NCBI GenBank assembly: GCA_000750105.3
Contig: JPHH03000022.1
Span: 372,001 to 436,000, forward strand
Length of the DNA stretch: 64,000 nucleotides
Direction: 5' to 3'
DNA from: Tolypocladium sp. Sup5 PDA-1
Taxonomy: Eukaryota; Ascomycota; Sordariomycetes; Hypocreales; Ophiocordycipitaceae
Below, in pieces: positions 1 through 11,721 of this stretch (the stretch's first letter is position 1; the number at the start of each line of letters is the position of its first letter). The notes under the pieces are model-generated. The model ran no database searches, was not told the origin of the DNA, and saw only the letters and a program-made list of their open reading frames with translations. A program made the position numbers and the translations under genes.

Positions 1-647
1 GGCTGAAGGGAGCAGCTGAGCTCCTGCGGGATAGATAATGCGTAGGCTTGTGAATGGACTTTCCATGTGTACCAGGAAGAAGGGGAAGGCTAGCGGCATG
101 ATTCACAGGCAGCTTGTTCTCATTGCTAAAAGGACAAGATGATTCTACATTATGTACTGCAATATACCAGGAGGCAACAGCTGCATCTGGCGGGGCTCTT
201 GGGCCGGCACTTCATGACGCATGGGACGGAGAATGGCGCTGTGGTGACCATGATTACTTAGACGTACATCCTCAAGGCCCGGAGGAGTTGCTGCGACGTG
301 GCGCTGGGGGCACTGACATGGTGGCGTCCATTGCCAGCAAAACTCCCGTCCATTCCCCTGTCCCCAATCTTTCCCCATTACAGTTATAAAACCGGGTCTA
401 CGGGAAACTGTAACAACCAAGATCGGGCTAGGGGCTGTTGCTGTCATTTTACCTATTCGGGAACTATATTGCAGCATGCCCTGTAGTAGTCATGTCTTGG
501 CAGCTCGACGGTCATGGCATTGCTTTCTGTCGTATACTGAACAGCTGTCGTCAGCCAAACAAATAGTTTTATGAATGGCACTCTATACACGCAGCTTTTG
601 TACCTACAGTCCATTCAGTTGCTCCGCCAGTTCTACGAAGTGCATCC
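1..647. other. No supportable gene; probable promoter/leader of the acetyl-CoA synthetase gene
   Basis: Only short overlapping open frames on both strands are present, none with a recognisable domain or a convincing exon chain. The right part probably serves as promoter and leader of the acetyl-CoA synthetase gene. Nothing else is seen. Confidence 0.5.
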
Positions 648-3006
648 ATGTCGCACACCACCATGACTGCTCACGAAGCAGCAACAGGAACCGGGGTCGT
701 TAACCAGGGCATGGACCACCACTTGTGTATGGCATCAGATCCAAATAATCATAAAGTGACAGAAGTTTGGCTGACTGTGGAGTGACGGCTTAGGCTCCCC
801 GGAGAAAATGCTGTTGAGTGCGTAATCTACAAACAACACGGCCTTAATGGCTGCTAATATTGTGCAATCCAGAGCATCCCAGCAAGCCCTATCTCAGCTG
901 TAGGTATTAATTATAGCAAGAAATGAAACAAGCTGATGACAGATAGGTTTCGAGGAATACGGCCAGATGTACAAGCAGTCCATTGACCAACCCCAAGAAT
1001 TCTGGGGAAACTTGGCTCGACAGCTCGTGACCTGGGACCGCGACTTTCACACCACACAGCACGGCTCGCTGGCGCAGGGAGACATCTCTTGGTTTCTGGG
1101 AGGCCAGATCAATGCGTCTTACAATTGCGTTGATCGTCATGCTATCAAAAATCCCGATAAAGTTGCCATCATACATGAGTCCGATGACGGCACCGGCAAC
1201 AGAACTATGACCTACCGGGAGCTTTTGCAGCAGGTATGCCAGCTGGCCTACGTTTTAAAGGACATGGGTGTACGAAAGGGCGATACTGTCGCTGTGTACA
1301 TGCCAATGGTTCCCGAGGCCCTGGTGGCCCTGCTTGCTTGCGCCCGGATTGGCGCCGTGCATTCCGTGGTTTTTGCAGGCTTTTCGGCGGAGTCTCTCAG
1401 GGATCGCATTATCGACGCCAAGTCCCGAGTCATCATCACAGTCGACGAAGGCAAACGAGGCGGGAAAGTCATCGGAATCAAGAAGATCGTGGACGAGGCC
1501 CTCAGTAAGCACAGCGGTGCTTCCGGTGTCCTAGTGTTTAGACGAACTGGCTCAGACGCTCCATGGTCCCAGGGAAGAGACCGCTGGTGGCATGAGGAAG
1601 TCACCAAATGGCCACGTTATATGGCCCCTGAGCCCATGGCCTCGGAGGACCCTCTGTTTCTCTTGTATACGTCTGGGTCGACGGGAAAGCCAAAGGGAAT
1701 CATGCACACAACTGGAGGGTACCTTGTTGGGGCTGCTGCAACGGGCAAGTACGTTTTTGACATTCACCCCAACGACCGATATTTCTGCGCGGGAGATATC
1801 GGCTGGATTACAGGTCATACATATGTCGTGTACGCACCCTTGCTCCTAGGGGTAACGACTGTGGTGTTTGAGGGAACTCCTGCGTACCCAAGCCTGTCAC
1901 GCTACTGGGACATCATCGAGCATCATCAAATCACTCACTTCTACGTTGCACCAACTGCTCTTCGACTGCTTAAGCGAGCCGGATCAGATCCCGTTGAGCA
2001 TAGCATGAAAAGCCTCAGAGTTCTTGGCTCGGTCGGCGAACCCATCGCGCCAGAGATTTGGAAATGGTACTTCGAGGTGGTCGGCAAGGGCGAGAGCCAC
2101 CTGGTTGACGTAAGGCATCCCGTTCTGTCGCAATGTATTCCTGCAGGCTCCGTGCCAAGATGGCCAAACAGCATACACACTGTTTGGATCGTTTGAAATC
2201 AAGCTAACCACCAGAGAACAGACCTACTGGCAAACCGAGACAGGATGCCACGTCATAGCACCTCTCGCAGGAGTCACGCCAACAAAGCCCGGTTCTGCAT
2301 CGTTGCCATTTTTCGGAATAGACGCCGCGATTCTCGATCCAGTGTCCGGTGCGGAGCTCCAGGGCAATAATGTTGAGGGAGTTCTTGCATTCAAGCAGCC
2401 ATGGCCAAGCATGGCGCGAACGGTTTGGGGCGACCACGGACGGTACCTGGATACCTATCTCAACGTATTCAAGGGCTACTACGTAAGTGAGAAGGCAATT
2501 TCATAGAGTGGTCAGACTCACTAAGATAATGTTGTTAGTTCACTGGAGATGGCGCGTATCGCGATCACGATGGGTTCTACTGGATTCGCGGCCGTGTGGA
2601 CGATGTGATCAACGTGAGCGGGCACCGCCTGTCAACCGCAGAGATCGAAGCTGCCCTCGTGGAACATCCTTCAGTTTCCGAGGCCGCCGTTGTTGGTATT
2701 CCTGATGAGATAACTGGACAGGCAGTTGTTGCGTTTGTGAGCACCAAGGAAGGGGAGGGCTTATCAGACTCCCTCTGTCGGGGCCTTGTGCTCCAGGTGA
2801 GAAAGTCAATCGGACCATTTGCGGCGCCAAAGGACATACATGTGGTCCCGGACTTGCCAAAGACTCGCTCTGGAAAGATCATGCGCCGTATCTTACGCAA
2901 AATAGTGGTGGGCGAGCAGGACCAGCTTGGGGATATTACCACACTCTCTGATCCCTCCGTCGTGGCCCAAGTCATAGAAATTGTGCGCCAGTCTTCCAAG
3001 AACTAG
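648..3006 (+). CDS. Acetyl-CoA synthetase (AMP-forming), cluster copy
   Basis: This enzyme of the ANL superfamily converts acetate, ATP and CoA into acetyl-CoA. The exons I can defend are 943/946-2109, 2222-2482 and 2539-3006. The joins restore the family sequence: YWQTETG follows the first intron and FTGDGA follows the second. Visible motifs are the P-loop YTSGSTGKPKG, GDIGWITGHTY, the hinge region DDVINVSGHRL and the C-terminal catalytic-lysine motif RSGKIMRR. The family frame continues upstream of the ATG at 967 (FEEYGQ), so a first exon must exist. ATG 648 to about 755 (donor GTGACA) joined to 943/946 would give about 666 residues, the usual family length, but that exon is tentative. Filamentous fungi normally keep a housekeeping copy elsewhere. 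This one sits tail-to-tail with the hydrolase in an accessory block, so a role in activating acetate or another short acid released by the cluster is inferred. Confidence 0.9.
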
Positions 3007-3138
3007 TTCATAGAGTTTATTCGCACATCCAATTCCTTTTGTTCAAAAAAATGCTTCAATCCTTCAATTGGAGGCCCATGTCACAAGAAGATCCGTCTCC
3101 AGTAAACTAGAAGCCATACGTCCAATGCCCACCAACAC

Positions 3139-4299
3139 TCACAGCCTGCGCTCCTCCGGAATCCATTCCCTTGCAATAAAGTCGAGTCCCTTTCGCATCC
3201 ACTCGTCATTGACTGAAGCCACCGCGTCAAACCCGTGATCTCCTGGTCTAATAGCCAGATGAACCTTTACCCCTGGGTCCACGGCTTCGAGACACTTCAC
3301 CAACTTCAGGGTTCCTTCCACAGGGACCGCAGTGTCCTGCTCACCGTGCAGGATGTATATAGGAGGCAAAATGGTCTCTCCATCCAATCGCGCCGGCAGG
3401 TTCCCCGTCTTCAACCTCTCCAGCACAAACAAGTCAGGCTCGTTCCCGAAGAACTCCAAGAAACGACCGGTCTGCACCACGGCTAGCGCAAGATCAAGCC
3501 GTGAGGGAGGATCTGCCTCGGTAAACACCTTGCCTGTAGGCATTGTTGCTATGAAATCGTCGATGAGTTCGTTGGGAAAATTGGGGACCTTTACGATCGG
3601 CTTCGGAAATGGCTTGGTGTAATGAGATGACTGCATGTCCAACATAGGATACAGCGCAATCATTGCTCTTGGGCGAGCAAACCCGGAGATGGCAGACTGC
3701 AGGGCCAAGTAGCCGCCTAAACACCAGGTCAATACTGGCTGGATTGTTGCAGGGTCACTACTATCCATGCCTTACCTGCGCTTTCTCCCACGAGCAGCAG
3801 TTGACGAAAGTCGAGATTTATGTCGCTTCGCCCAACGGTCTCAAGGTATCGTTCAGGCCCGCCTCCTCGGACCCAAGCCCAGAACTCTCTCATGTCTCCA
3901 ATGATGTCTACTCCTCTCACCTCAGGCAGTAGCCTGTAGTTTGGACTGATGATTACCGCCGAATGCTCCGCAGCAAAGTCCAGAACCCATTTGGAGAACC
4001 AGGCTGGGAAAAGGCTCGATCCGGTGACCTGCAAAGCTGAGTCAGTGCTAAGCTTTGAGTTAATTGGGAGTAGTCTCTCGAACCAGGAAGCCGCCATGTA
4101 TTCTCACGATAACTGGCCGGAGACGTTTTGGGCTTTCCTCCTTGGGTATGATGATGTCTGTGCCGATATCGATACTGGCAGACCGATAATGAGTGCGATA
4201 CATGTCGAATGGGTTGAATATATGGGACGGAACGCTGAGCAGAAGATCTACTAGATCTTTAAAACGAGCATCACGCTCCGGTGTCGGAGGCGTCGTCAT
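3139..4299 (-). CDS. Alpha/beta hydrolase, arylacetamide deacetylase/HSL-like
   Basis: The model has three exons (4299-4084, 4028-3776, 3716-3139) and gives 348 residues. The first intron ends in TTGCAG. The second splits the nucleophile elbow, and splicing restores GESAGGY. The oxyanion motif is HGGF (residues 68-71) instead of the commoner HGGG. The acid and histidine are probably those in HGEQD and GDHGF near the C terminus. There is no signal peptide or membrane segment, so it should be intracellular. Family members hydrolyse esters or amides of hydrophobic compounds. In this cluster it could release an amine or acid from an N- or O-acyl compound (inference). The last residues, ERRL, are not a convincing peroxisomal signal. 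Confidence 0.88.
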
Positions 4300-4747
4300 T
4301 TCGTAGATAACTTCAACGACGCAGACGTTTGGAGGTTTGGAAGTTGTTCATTAGGCTAGTGCAGGACGAAGTGGTCGGTACCCAGCTCTCCCTTTTATAG
4401 ATTGGGTTGCCCCGCCCCTTGCTCGTCGCCGTTCCCACCAAGCCCGCTTGGGTGGCCACCTTGAAGTGAAGCATGTCGCCCCATTCGGTAAATACCACAC
4501 CGTACTCAGCACCCAATCGCTGCGGTTTGAGCCAATATTTGTCTGCAATACGCGACGTGATATAGCAAGTGTTTTACATAGCATGATCATATTTTCGACC
4601 CGGCATGGTTGTGTCAAGGAGCGCAAAATGCCCTGCGAGACAGGAGCTCTGAGCCAAGCAGCCACGTATTGAATGCGGCCAACAGACATGTTGCAAACAC
4701 AGATTTATAGACACATGACGGTATAAGCGTGATTTATTCCATTCGGT
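4300..4747. other. Intergenic: hydrolase promoter and beta-lactamase-like gene 3' end
   Basis: This stretch lies between two minus-strand genes. The minus-strand frames here (to 112 codons) show no family resemblance and no exon links. It probably holds the hydrolase promoter on the left and the 3' UTR of the upstream gene on the right. Confidence 0.5.
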
Positions 4748-6243
4748 TCAAGTAGCTCTGGGTTTCTGTGATTCCCGTATAGCATGGTAAATCTCCGTCT
4801 CTACTCTGTCCGAACACTCAAGAACGAGCCGATCTGTGTATCGCGCCAAAAGTCAGCCTCCTTTCAAGTACACAACCGAGATACCCACATACCACCGTAT
4901 GGAAGGATCTGCGATGCAATGATTCCTCCCACATTATTCGTCCTGTCAGCAAACCAGTAGAGGTTGGCCAACCCCTCCCATGAGGCGGACCCAGCAGCTC
5001 GGCCTGACTCTGTCGGAAAATGGCTGATCGAGAATGAGAGTCCCCATCCCTCGGTGTGGTTCTCAGGCATAGGCGACAGGGGCGTGGGGTTTGCCAGCCA
5101 GGGCTTTGCGACCGGCACACACTCGTTGCTGAACCGGGGTTTATCTGGAATCTGGTCCTTGAACATTTCTTTGAAGGTTAGTCCAAGAGGAATGCCGCGT
5201 TTGCAAATCGAAGCTATAGACGAACCTGCCACAGTTTGCGATGCCAGGATACGGACACCAGACTTTGCATCAACGCCGTCGTTTAGAAGAAGAGCAATCA
5301 ATCCTTGAACCTTGTAAGCGGCGTAGTTATGCTTCCGGTTATTGCAGACTCACTCCTGAACTCCGCGGGCTTGCCGAAGCACCCGTGGCCACCAGCACAA
5401 AACGGGACCCTATCTTGGCCAGCCGTGTTCTCCAGCAAGGGCTTTCGATACAGGTGGTCAGTCGTCCCCAATTTGCCATTGGACGACCGTTGGTGCATGT
5501 AAGCCAGATTTCGCTTGGCCTCTTCCGAAGGAAAGAATGAGACACTCTTCATGCCGAGTGGTTCGAATACATGCCTTTGGAAGTACTCTTCGAGGCTGAG
5601 CCCCGAAGCTCGTTCAATGATGACTCCAACCCAGTCCATTGACGTTCCATATTGAAACGCCTCACCGGGCTGATTAACCAACGGCCGGCTCATAAAGTCG
5701 CTGCGTTCTCCGCAGAAGTCGTCCAGACCGACGGGACGGCCATACTCGGCCAGCTTTTCGTCTTCAAATGCGTATCCAAAACCGGCTTACTCGGAATTAG
5801 CGACATTCAACATTGGTAATTAATCCAGTGGACTAACCGGTATGGTTTAGGAGCATGCGCAATGTTATTTTTGTCTTCTTTTCGACGAGTTTAAATCCGC
5901 CCTCTGAGCTCCGAGTCAGAACTTTGACATCGCGCAGCTCAGGACAGACACTCTCTATCTGGTCTGGGTCATCCAGTCTCAGCAACCCACGCTCGACAAG
6001 CTGCATGCAGGAGACAGAGGTCACGAGCTTGGTGAATGACGCCAGCCAAAACACGGTGTTTGCAGACATGGGTTTGGCGGATGATGTCCCGACCACGCCA
6101 GAGTAATGTTCAAAGATGGGCTCGGCATCGCGACGAAAAGCGCAGTATACCAGCCCTGGAATATTTCTCTCGTCGCCAGCGGTGTATCCATCGATCAGAT
6201 TGCCCAGCTCAGCCCTTCGAGGGCCGGAGACGATTGTGTGCAT
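4748..6243 (-). CDS. Beta-lactamase-family serine esterase/transesterase (LovD/EstB-like)
   Basis: Four exons (6243-5838, 5785-5354, 5303-4893, 4833-4748) give 444 residues. The nucleophile motif is S69-F-T-K72 (SxxK). The second motif is YGTS, a YxS/N-type variant. A WGLSF...GSASWEG segment near the C terminus is typical of the class C-like fungal family. Splice joins restore HTAGFGY at the first junction and LPYGDRL at the last. An open frame extends upstream to 6279, but the first true ATG is 6243. Relatives include esterases and acyl transferases of polyketide pathways such as LovD. It shares the 468-bp region 6244-6711 with the divergent RidA-like gene, suggesting co-expression. It could be an amide/ester hydrolase in catabolism or an acyltransferase in biosynthesis, and sequence alone does not decide. 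Confidence 0.87.
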
Positions 6244-6711
6244 CGTTTCAATGCCAACAGCGCACAGCCCAAAGAGCAAGCGGTTGATTCACAATGTGAG
6301 GGTGCACCCAGTTCTCGTATGACCCCTGTTTAAGTCACGCCGGGTGCCAATAATATGCCATGAAAGAGGAGCTTGGTGATAGTCCGTACAATGCAAAGGT
6401 TGCTCCGTCGAGCTCCGCACCCTCTGCTCCGGTATGCGGGGCGCCGCCCCGAATGATGCCATGAAGCCCCACCAGCCTTATTACCCAAAACGGCATATTT
6501 TCTGGGTGGAGCCCTTCGTCGGGCCGACATCATTTTTCCTAATCGGGCAATTGTCGACTTACAGACACAACGGGAATTGTCGACTTCAATGCTTTAGAGA
6601 GAAGCTAGCGAGGTAATAGGACTTAAAGCATCTTGAGGTATGGCGCTCTGGCGAGGGCTTCAATGATGTACACCACATTGTCGTTTTTCGCGTCTCAAGA
6701 CTATCATCAGC
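6244..6711. promoter_or_regulatory. Shared divergent promoter region (transesterase/RidA)
   Basis: These 468 bp separate the divergent start codons of the beta-lactamase-family gene and the RidA-like gene. No other gene is supportable here. A bidirectional promoter is inferred from geometry alone, and I identified no specific operator. Confidence 0.4.
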
Positions 6712-7137
6712 ATGGCTGAATCAGTTCGATACCAGTGGCTTCCAGGCCCTGTCGGCGAAATGCTACGTTCATCGTCCCTCGCCACCACCGCAGTCGTCCC
6801 TCTTGGCGGTGCCGCCCTTGTGGTGACAACCGGCCATGTTGGCGTTGATCTCAAAACAGGCCAGATGGTGCGCAGCTCTGTCGACGCCGAATTCAACGCC
6901 GTTCTGGACTGTCTCGACGCGGCACTACGGAACGCTGGTGTGCAACAGGGTCTCGCTTCAGCTCACAAGATCGTGGCCTACTTCACTCGGGCAGAAGATG
7001 AGCATACGATGCTTACCCTGTTTCGCCTTCGATTTCCTGGCCACACTCCCACTTGGACGTCTGTGGTTGTGGCAGCACTCGTCAACCATGGAATGCACGC
7101 TGAGTTACAAGCCGAGGCAATTACCGCATGGCTGTAG
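6712..7137 (+). CDS. RidA/YjgF/YER057c-family enamine/imine deaminase
   Basis: This single-exon gene encodes 141 residues, the normal length for the trimeric Rid family. The family signature is visible in TTGHVGVDLKTG, LDCLDAALRNAG and the terminal HAELQAEAITA block. Rid proteins hydrolyse reactive enamines and imines released by PLP enzymes and flavin amine/amino-acid oxidases, giving the keto compound plus ammonia. That fits the neighbours closely: the block has a D-amino-acid oxidase, a monoamine oxidase and an aminotransferase. The key arginine of the canonical RidA active site is not obvious here, so this may belong to a divergent Rid subgroup with a different imine substrate. There is no targeting signal. 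Confidence 0.87.
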   Translation: MAESVRYQWLPGPVGEMLRSSSLATTAVVPLGGAALVVTTGHVGVDLKTGQMVRSSVDAEFNAVLDCLDAALRNAGVQQGLASAHKIVAYFTRAEDEHTMLTLFRLRFPGHTPTWTSVVVAALVNHGMHAELQAEAITAWL

Positions 7138-7404
7138 CCATGCAAGTACATATATCGATATCCGGGTATGCATATGAGGTATGGGGACAGGGGTGTCGGT
7201 TTTGGCCAGTCATCCGAGCAGTTTCGAGAGCCTGATGTCATCATGTTCGCCTGCGCAATGCTGCGGTGACAATTTTGGGCAACTTCGACTTTGCTATGCC
7301 TACGTGTATTGGATAGTGTGCATCAGCGCAAAGGTTGATTTGGCCAAGATGCAATCAAGTTTGGTTAAGGTGTCTACCTGATCCGTGTATATTCTACGCT
7401 ATCT

Positions 7405-8255
7405 TTAAACCCTATCCGGCATGTTACGATAAGGGTTGTTCGGGTCCGCCATCTCCTCCTCAACCGACGGTAATGTCTTGACAACCTTTGCCGGTGCACC
7501 GAGTGCGATGGAATACGGGGGAAGGCTCTTGGTAACTACAGCGCCAGCGCCGACGGTGCAGCCTCGGCCAATGGTAACGCCGGGTAAAATGGTGACGTTG
7601 CCCCCAATCCAGCAGTCATCCTCGATTCTGATGGGATGTCCAAACTCGACGAACTTGATACGCGAGAGGACGCTTGTCTCATGGCCCGCAGTGTAGATGT
7701 GGACATTGGGTCCCATCTGAACACGGTCTCCGATAATGACAAGACTTGTGTCCAAGATTGTCAATCTGAGCAAGTCATTAGCGATAAGGGTAAACCCGAT
7801 AGTGGCAGAGAAGGTATACCCAAAGTTCATGAAGCAATTCTCGCCAATGATAATATTGCAGCCGTAGTCTGGTAGGAACGGCGGCTCAATGAAGGTCCCT
7901 TGCCCCACGCGTCCCAGCATCTCCCCAAGGAGTTTGGCTCGGACCTCACCGACTTCCTCGTAGCTGCCACTGTTGGGATCCAGATTGTTGAAGTTGTACG
8001 CCGCACATCGAGCTTTGTGGCGCCCTGCCAACAACTTCGGATGCATCGGATTATACCTGCCGTTCACATTAGCTCTTTATGCGCCGGAAACGATCCGAGG
8101 CTGTTTCGAAAACACGAAGACAGAAAGAAGGCACGGAGAAAAGGACCAACGCACAGCATGCCGGATATCATGCGCTCGAACTCCTCGCACCAAGGAGTGT
8201 CCTTGAGCGTCTTGCCGATCTCAATGATCTCATTGTCCTTGTTTTGGGCAGCCAT
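7405..8255 (-). CDS. Maltose/galactoside-type O-acetyltransferase (left-handed beta-helix, LbH)
   Basis: Three exons (8255-8155, 8056-7820, 7765-7405) give 232 residues. The first join restores the family opening GMLYNPMHPKLL. The second intron (7819-7766, 54 nt) is in frame and free of stops, so it could be translated through. Removing it joins CFMNFG to LTILDTS as the family requires, and it has a GCTAATGAC branch site. Hexapeptide repeats follow (IGDRVQMGPNVHIY, IGGNVTILPGVTIG, GAGAVVTK), with the catalytic histidine probably that of AGHET. It transfers acetyl from acetyl-CoA to a hydroxyl, thiol or amine acceptor. The 597-bp divergent region is shared with the permease gene. Its cluster role is unknown; protecting or detoxifying an intermediate is possible. 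Confidence 0.92.
7766..7819 (-). other. In-frame 54-nt intron of the O-acetyltransferase gene
   Basis: The donor is GTATACC, the branch site GCTAATGAC and the acceptor CTCAG. The length is a multiple of three with no stop, so retention would insert 18 residues between beta-helix segments. Confidence 0.8.
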
Positions 8256-8852
8256 GTCGAGGAGTATGCAGAGCGACTTTTTTGCACTGTGAATATGAGA
8301 GGGAAAGCCACTTGACTTAGTCGCTGGGAGTTGGTTGGATTTGGAGGATAAATAGTGGTCGTCCGCAGGCTGGAGTGGGGAAGTCGAAGCTCTTTTTGCC
8401 TCTTCTGGTCAAAGAGGGCTTCTCCACATCTTCAACCTCATGGGGCTAGACCGGGACTTGCTGGCAGAGATTGTGCGACACAGCCGCAGAGTGGAGCGGC
8501 ATTATTGATAACATTACACAGTGTTAATTCAAGACTGGCTGGAAAACACACCGGCACATCGGCGCAAGTGAAACGCTTTGAGCAGCTCTCCCCAGTGCGG
8601 GGAGAGTCTGGGGAAACGGGGGCGCCGGCTTATCACACACCCCGTTCCGAGTACATACCAATGCAGCCAATATTTGATAGCAGAACTGTCTACGGGATAC
8701 TCCAGTTTTGAACTGGAGGACAGTAGACGGGCTGGCAACGGGCGCCCGGATAGCGCGTGCCACAATGTCTTATTAGTCGACGTCCTCCTTCGAAATCAGA
8801 AGCAAACGAACACAGTCTTGCACCTTTACCGAGTTGCATTGAACCTTGGACC
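8256..8852. promoter_or_regulatory. Shared divergent promoter region (acetyltransferase/permease)
   Basis: These 597 bp lie between the two start codons. A TATTTAT element on the minus strand (about 8347-8354), some 90 nt upstream of the acetyltransferase ATG, is a possible TATA-like site. The open frames in this stretch show no family resemblance. Confidence 0.4.
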
Positions 8853-10907
8853 ATGATCTACTCTGCACGAGCTCTGATCAACAAGATGGCCGCGGACGAA
8901 GCTATTTCGGAAACCAAGTCGAACGCTACCGCTGGGGGCGGCTCTGAACTTGGAGTTGGCAAGGTCGTGGATGTCGACGACAATATCCTCCTTGCTCAGG
9001 GCCATGTCCCCGTTCTGAAGCGCACGTTCAACCTCTTCGCAACCCTTGGCCTTGGGTTCAGGTATGTATCATTACAGCCTCGTACTCGCACGATCCTCCT
9101 TACTCAAACCGGGCAGCATCACCAACTCTTGGTTGTCTTACGCGAGCTGCTTCGGCCAGTCGTTGCTTTATGGCGGTCCCCAGGCGACCGTCTTCGGGCT
9201 GATCGTGGCATGCTTTGTGCAGTGGTTCATCACCCTTGGCCTTGCAGAGCAGGCATCGGCATTTCCATCTTCTGGAGGTCAGTGTCGCCATCCCACACAT
9301 TTCTCCCACTTGACAGCTTTGATCATCAGTTGCTGACAGATCGAACTGTTGCCAGGCCAGTACCACTTCACCTACATTGTCGCCCCGGAAAAGCACCGAC
9401 GGTTTGCGGCCTTCTTCGTGGGCATGCTCAGCGTTGTCGGGTGGTGGGTCATCACCTGCTCCGGCATCTCGAATAACGTCCAGTCGATTATCGGCATGAT
9501 CGTCTTCGTCTATCCCGAGTTCGATCCCCAGCGATGGCACTCGTATCTTATCTACGTAGGGCTCATCATCGTCACTTGTAAGTAAACTTGCGAGCATCAC
9601 GATGCGGCGATACGATGAGCATACAGCGTGCTAACTAGCTAGTGATCCCCATCTTTACGATACCCCAACGCCACCTTGGGAAGTGGACACAGATGTGCCT
9701 TATTCTCTCGGTAGCCGGCTTCGGCATCGTTTGTATCGTCATATTGGCCATGTGCCGCCAGTTCAACGATGCCAGCATCATCCTCCGCTTTGATGGAGTA
9801 AGCGGTTGGCCCAACGGCGCAGCATGGATCATGAGCGTTGGAAACGGCATGTATGCCTTCGCCAGTCTCGACGCGGTTCTCCATGTAGCTGAGGAGATGC
9901 ATAATCCCGGAAAGGCCATCCCACGGGCAATGTGAGTCCAGTTTTCCCGGTGCGTGTGTCAAGTCATCTTGCTGAAATAAAGATACCTAAAGGAACATGA
10001 CGATGATCATCGGCCTCGTTACCGGCGTGCCGTTCATCATTGCCATGATGTTTGTGATCAGAGATATCGATGCGGTGCGATCGGCACCCCTGCCTAGCCT
10101 CGAGGCTTTCTATCAGGCTACCCAAAGCAAGCCGGCAGCTCTTGGGTTACAAGGCATCCTGACGGTCCTATTTTACAGTGAGGACTCCACTGTTCGTCCC
10201 CCACGCACCAAGAGACCCATTACTAACTGTACTCGAAGCGTGCATGCCCAGCCAATGGATCACCTGTGGGCGGTTGACGTGGGCATTCTCGCGAGACGTG
10301 AGTGCCACTACATCTACCCATTTCTGTCAGTCTTTGAGCGGGAAGAAAACAAACCTAACGATTCCACTAGAACGGTCTTCCATTTTCGCATTATTGGAAC
10401 CACATCAACGAGAAGTATGGGTTTCCAGTTCGCACTACCTTCCTGTCTGTTGGGTTCTGCGTGGTGTATGGACTGCTGTACATGGCGAGCACTCAGGCGT
10501 TCAACTCCATCATTACCACTGCCGTCCTCGCAGTCAACATTTCATACGTTGTCCCGGCCGCATTGATTCTCATCGGCGGGCGAGACAAGAAGTTGCCTGA
10601 ACGCCCGTTCAAGCTCGGCAAATTCGGCTACTTCTGCAATGCCTGGGCACCACTCTGGGTCACGGTAATCGGCGTCTTCATTTGCTTCCCCAACCAGCTG
10701 CCTGTTACCGCAGCATCGATGAACTAGTAGGTCACCAGCATCTTGTTGTTCGTGCAACCCAGACTGACAACTTCTCTTAGTGTCTGCGTGGTTTTGGGTC
10801 TGATTGGCATTAGCCTGCTTCTCTTATGGATTACAGTCCGCAAACACTTTGAGGGTCCTGCCATTGACTGGGAGATGCTCAATCAGCAGAATAGGGAGGA
10901 ACTTTAA
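8853..10907 (+). CDS. APC-superfamily permease (GABA/choline/amino-acid type)
   Basis: Eight exons (8853-9061, 9117-9277, 9356-9577, 9643-9931, 9993-10177, 10239-10297, 10371-10726, 10781-10907) give 535 residues. A second in-frame ATG at 8886 is possible. The cytosolic N terminus ends in LAQGHVPVLKRTFNLF, followed by LGLGFSITNSW, the start of the first membrane helix in the fungal GABA/choline/biotin-precursor permease group. About twelve hydrophobic helices follow. GKAIPRAM and SRDNGLPFSHYW are conserved loop motifs rebuilt across introns. It is expected in the plasma membrane as a proton-coupled importer of an amine or amino acid. It sits beside amine-oxidising enzymes, which makes it the likely uptake step of the cluster. 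The substrate is unknown. Confidence 0.93.
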
Positions 10908-11721
10908 GCTCGGGTTCTGCTCATCCCGATCACGTTTCAGCATTTGGCTGACGTGTCAGGCCCTATAACTTTGTACCTTTCCAGGGCTGCAATGTACTAC
11001 AAGGTGGCCAGCGAGGAGTCGCCTTCTAAGGTGTACCTTGTAATACATAGCCCCTATAGGATGTCGGCGTAGCTCGAAGGAATAGAGAGGAACGGCGAGG
11101 ACCGGCAGCAATAGCAAGGAAGTGCAAGGAACGTGAAGAAGAGCGAGCAACTGTCTCTAAAAGTCGACTTTCTTGTCTTTGTCTGTCTCCAAAAGTTGGT
11201 CGGTATCAGGTGTGGGCATGTATTGTTTGAACATGAAAGGGCAAGACGAGGGTGTATATGACGGAAGCTTCCAATTACTGCTTATTTTCCGGAAGGAAAC
11301 AGCACTTTTCAAAGAAGATGCTCCTGCAGAAATGGTGAATTCAAAATACGCTACTACGCCTTTGTCCCCGAATTCCTTGGCTACCTTATTCCGCGGCCTG
11401 AACCGCCAACCTCGGGCCTCGCTCACAGCACCTACCAAACGCCTACTTACATCAATAATCAACGGCCAATCCTACAACAGGGCATGGGCTTTGTGAGCCC
11501 AGCGATGTAATCAATCTTGATACAAGCAAAAATAGATCCCGGTCATAGCTAGATGTGCCCCCGCAGATGAGTCTTGATCCTTACAATACTTGGCATTGAG
11601 GCTGTGGTCACAATAGGGCTTATCAGGGGCATTGAAAGATTGATGGCAGCGGGAATTAAGGGACAAATATAAAATGGCTTGGCTTATATAAGTGGCTGAG
11701 TGGCGACTGAATAGTATGAAT
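10908..11721. other. Convergent intergenic region (permease/monoamine oxidase 3' ends)
   Basis: This tail-to-tail spacer should hold both 3' UTRs. Short frames of up to 107 codons lack any recognisable domain. The stretch 11665-11695 is AT-rich with TATAAA and TATATAA words but no gene follows them. Confidence 0.45.
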
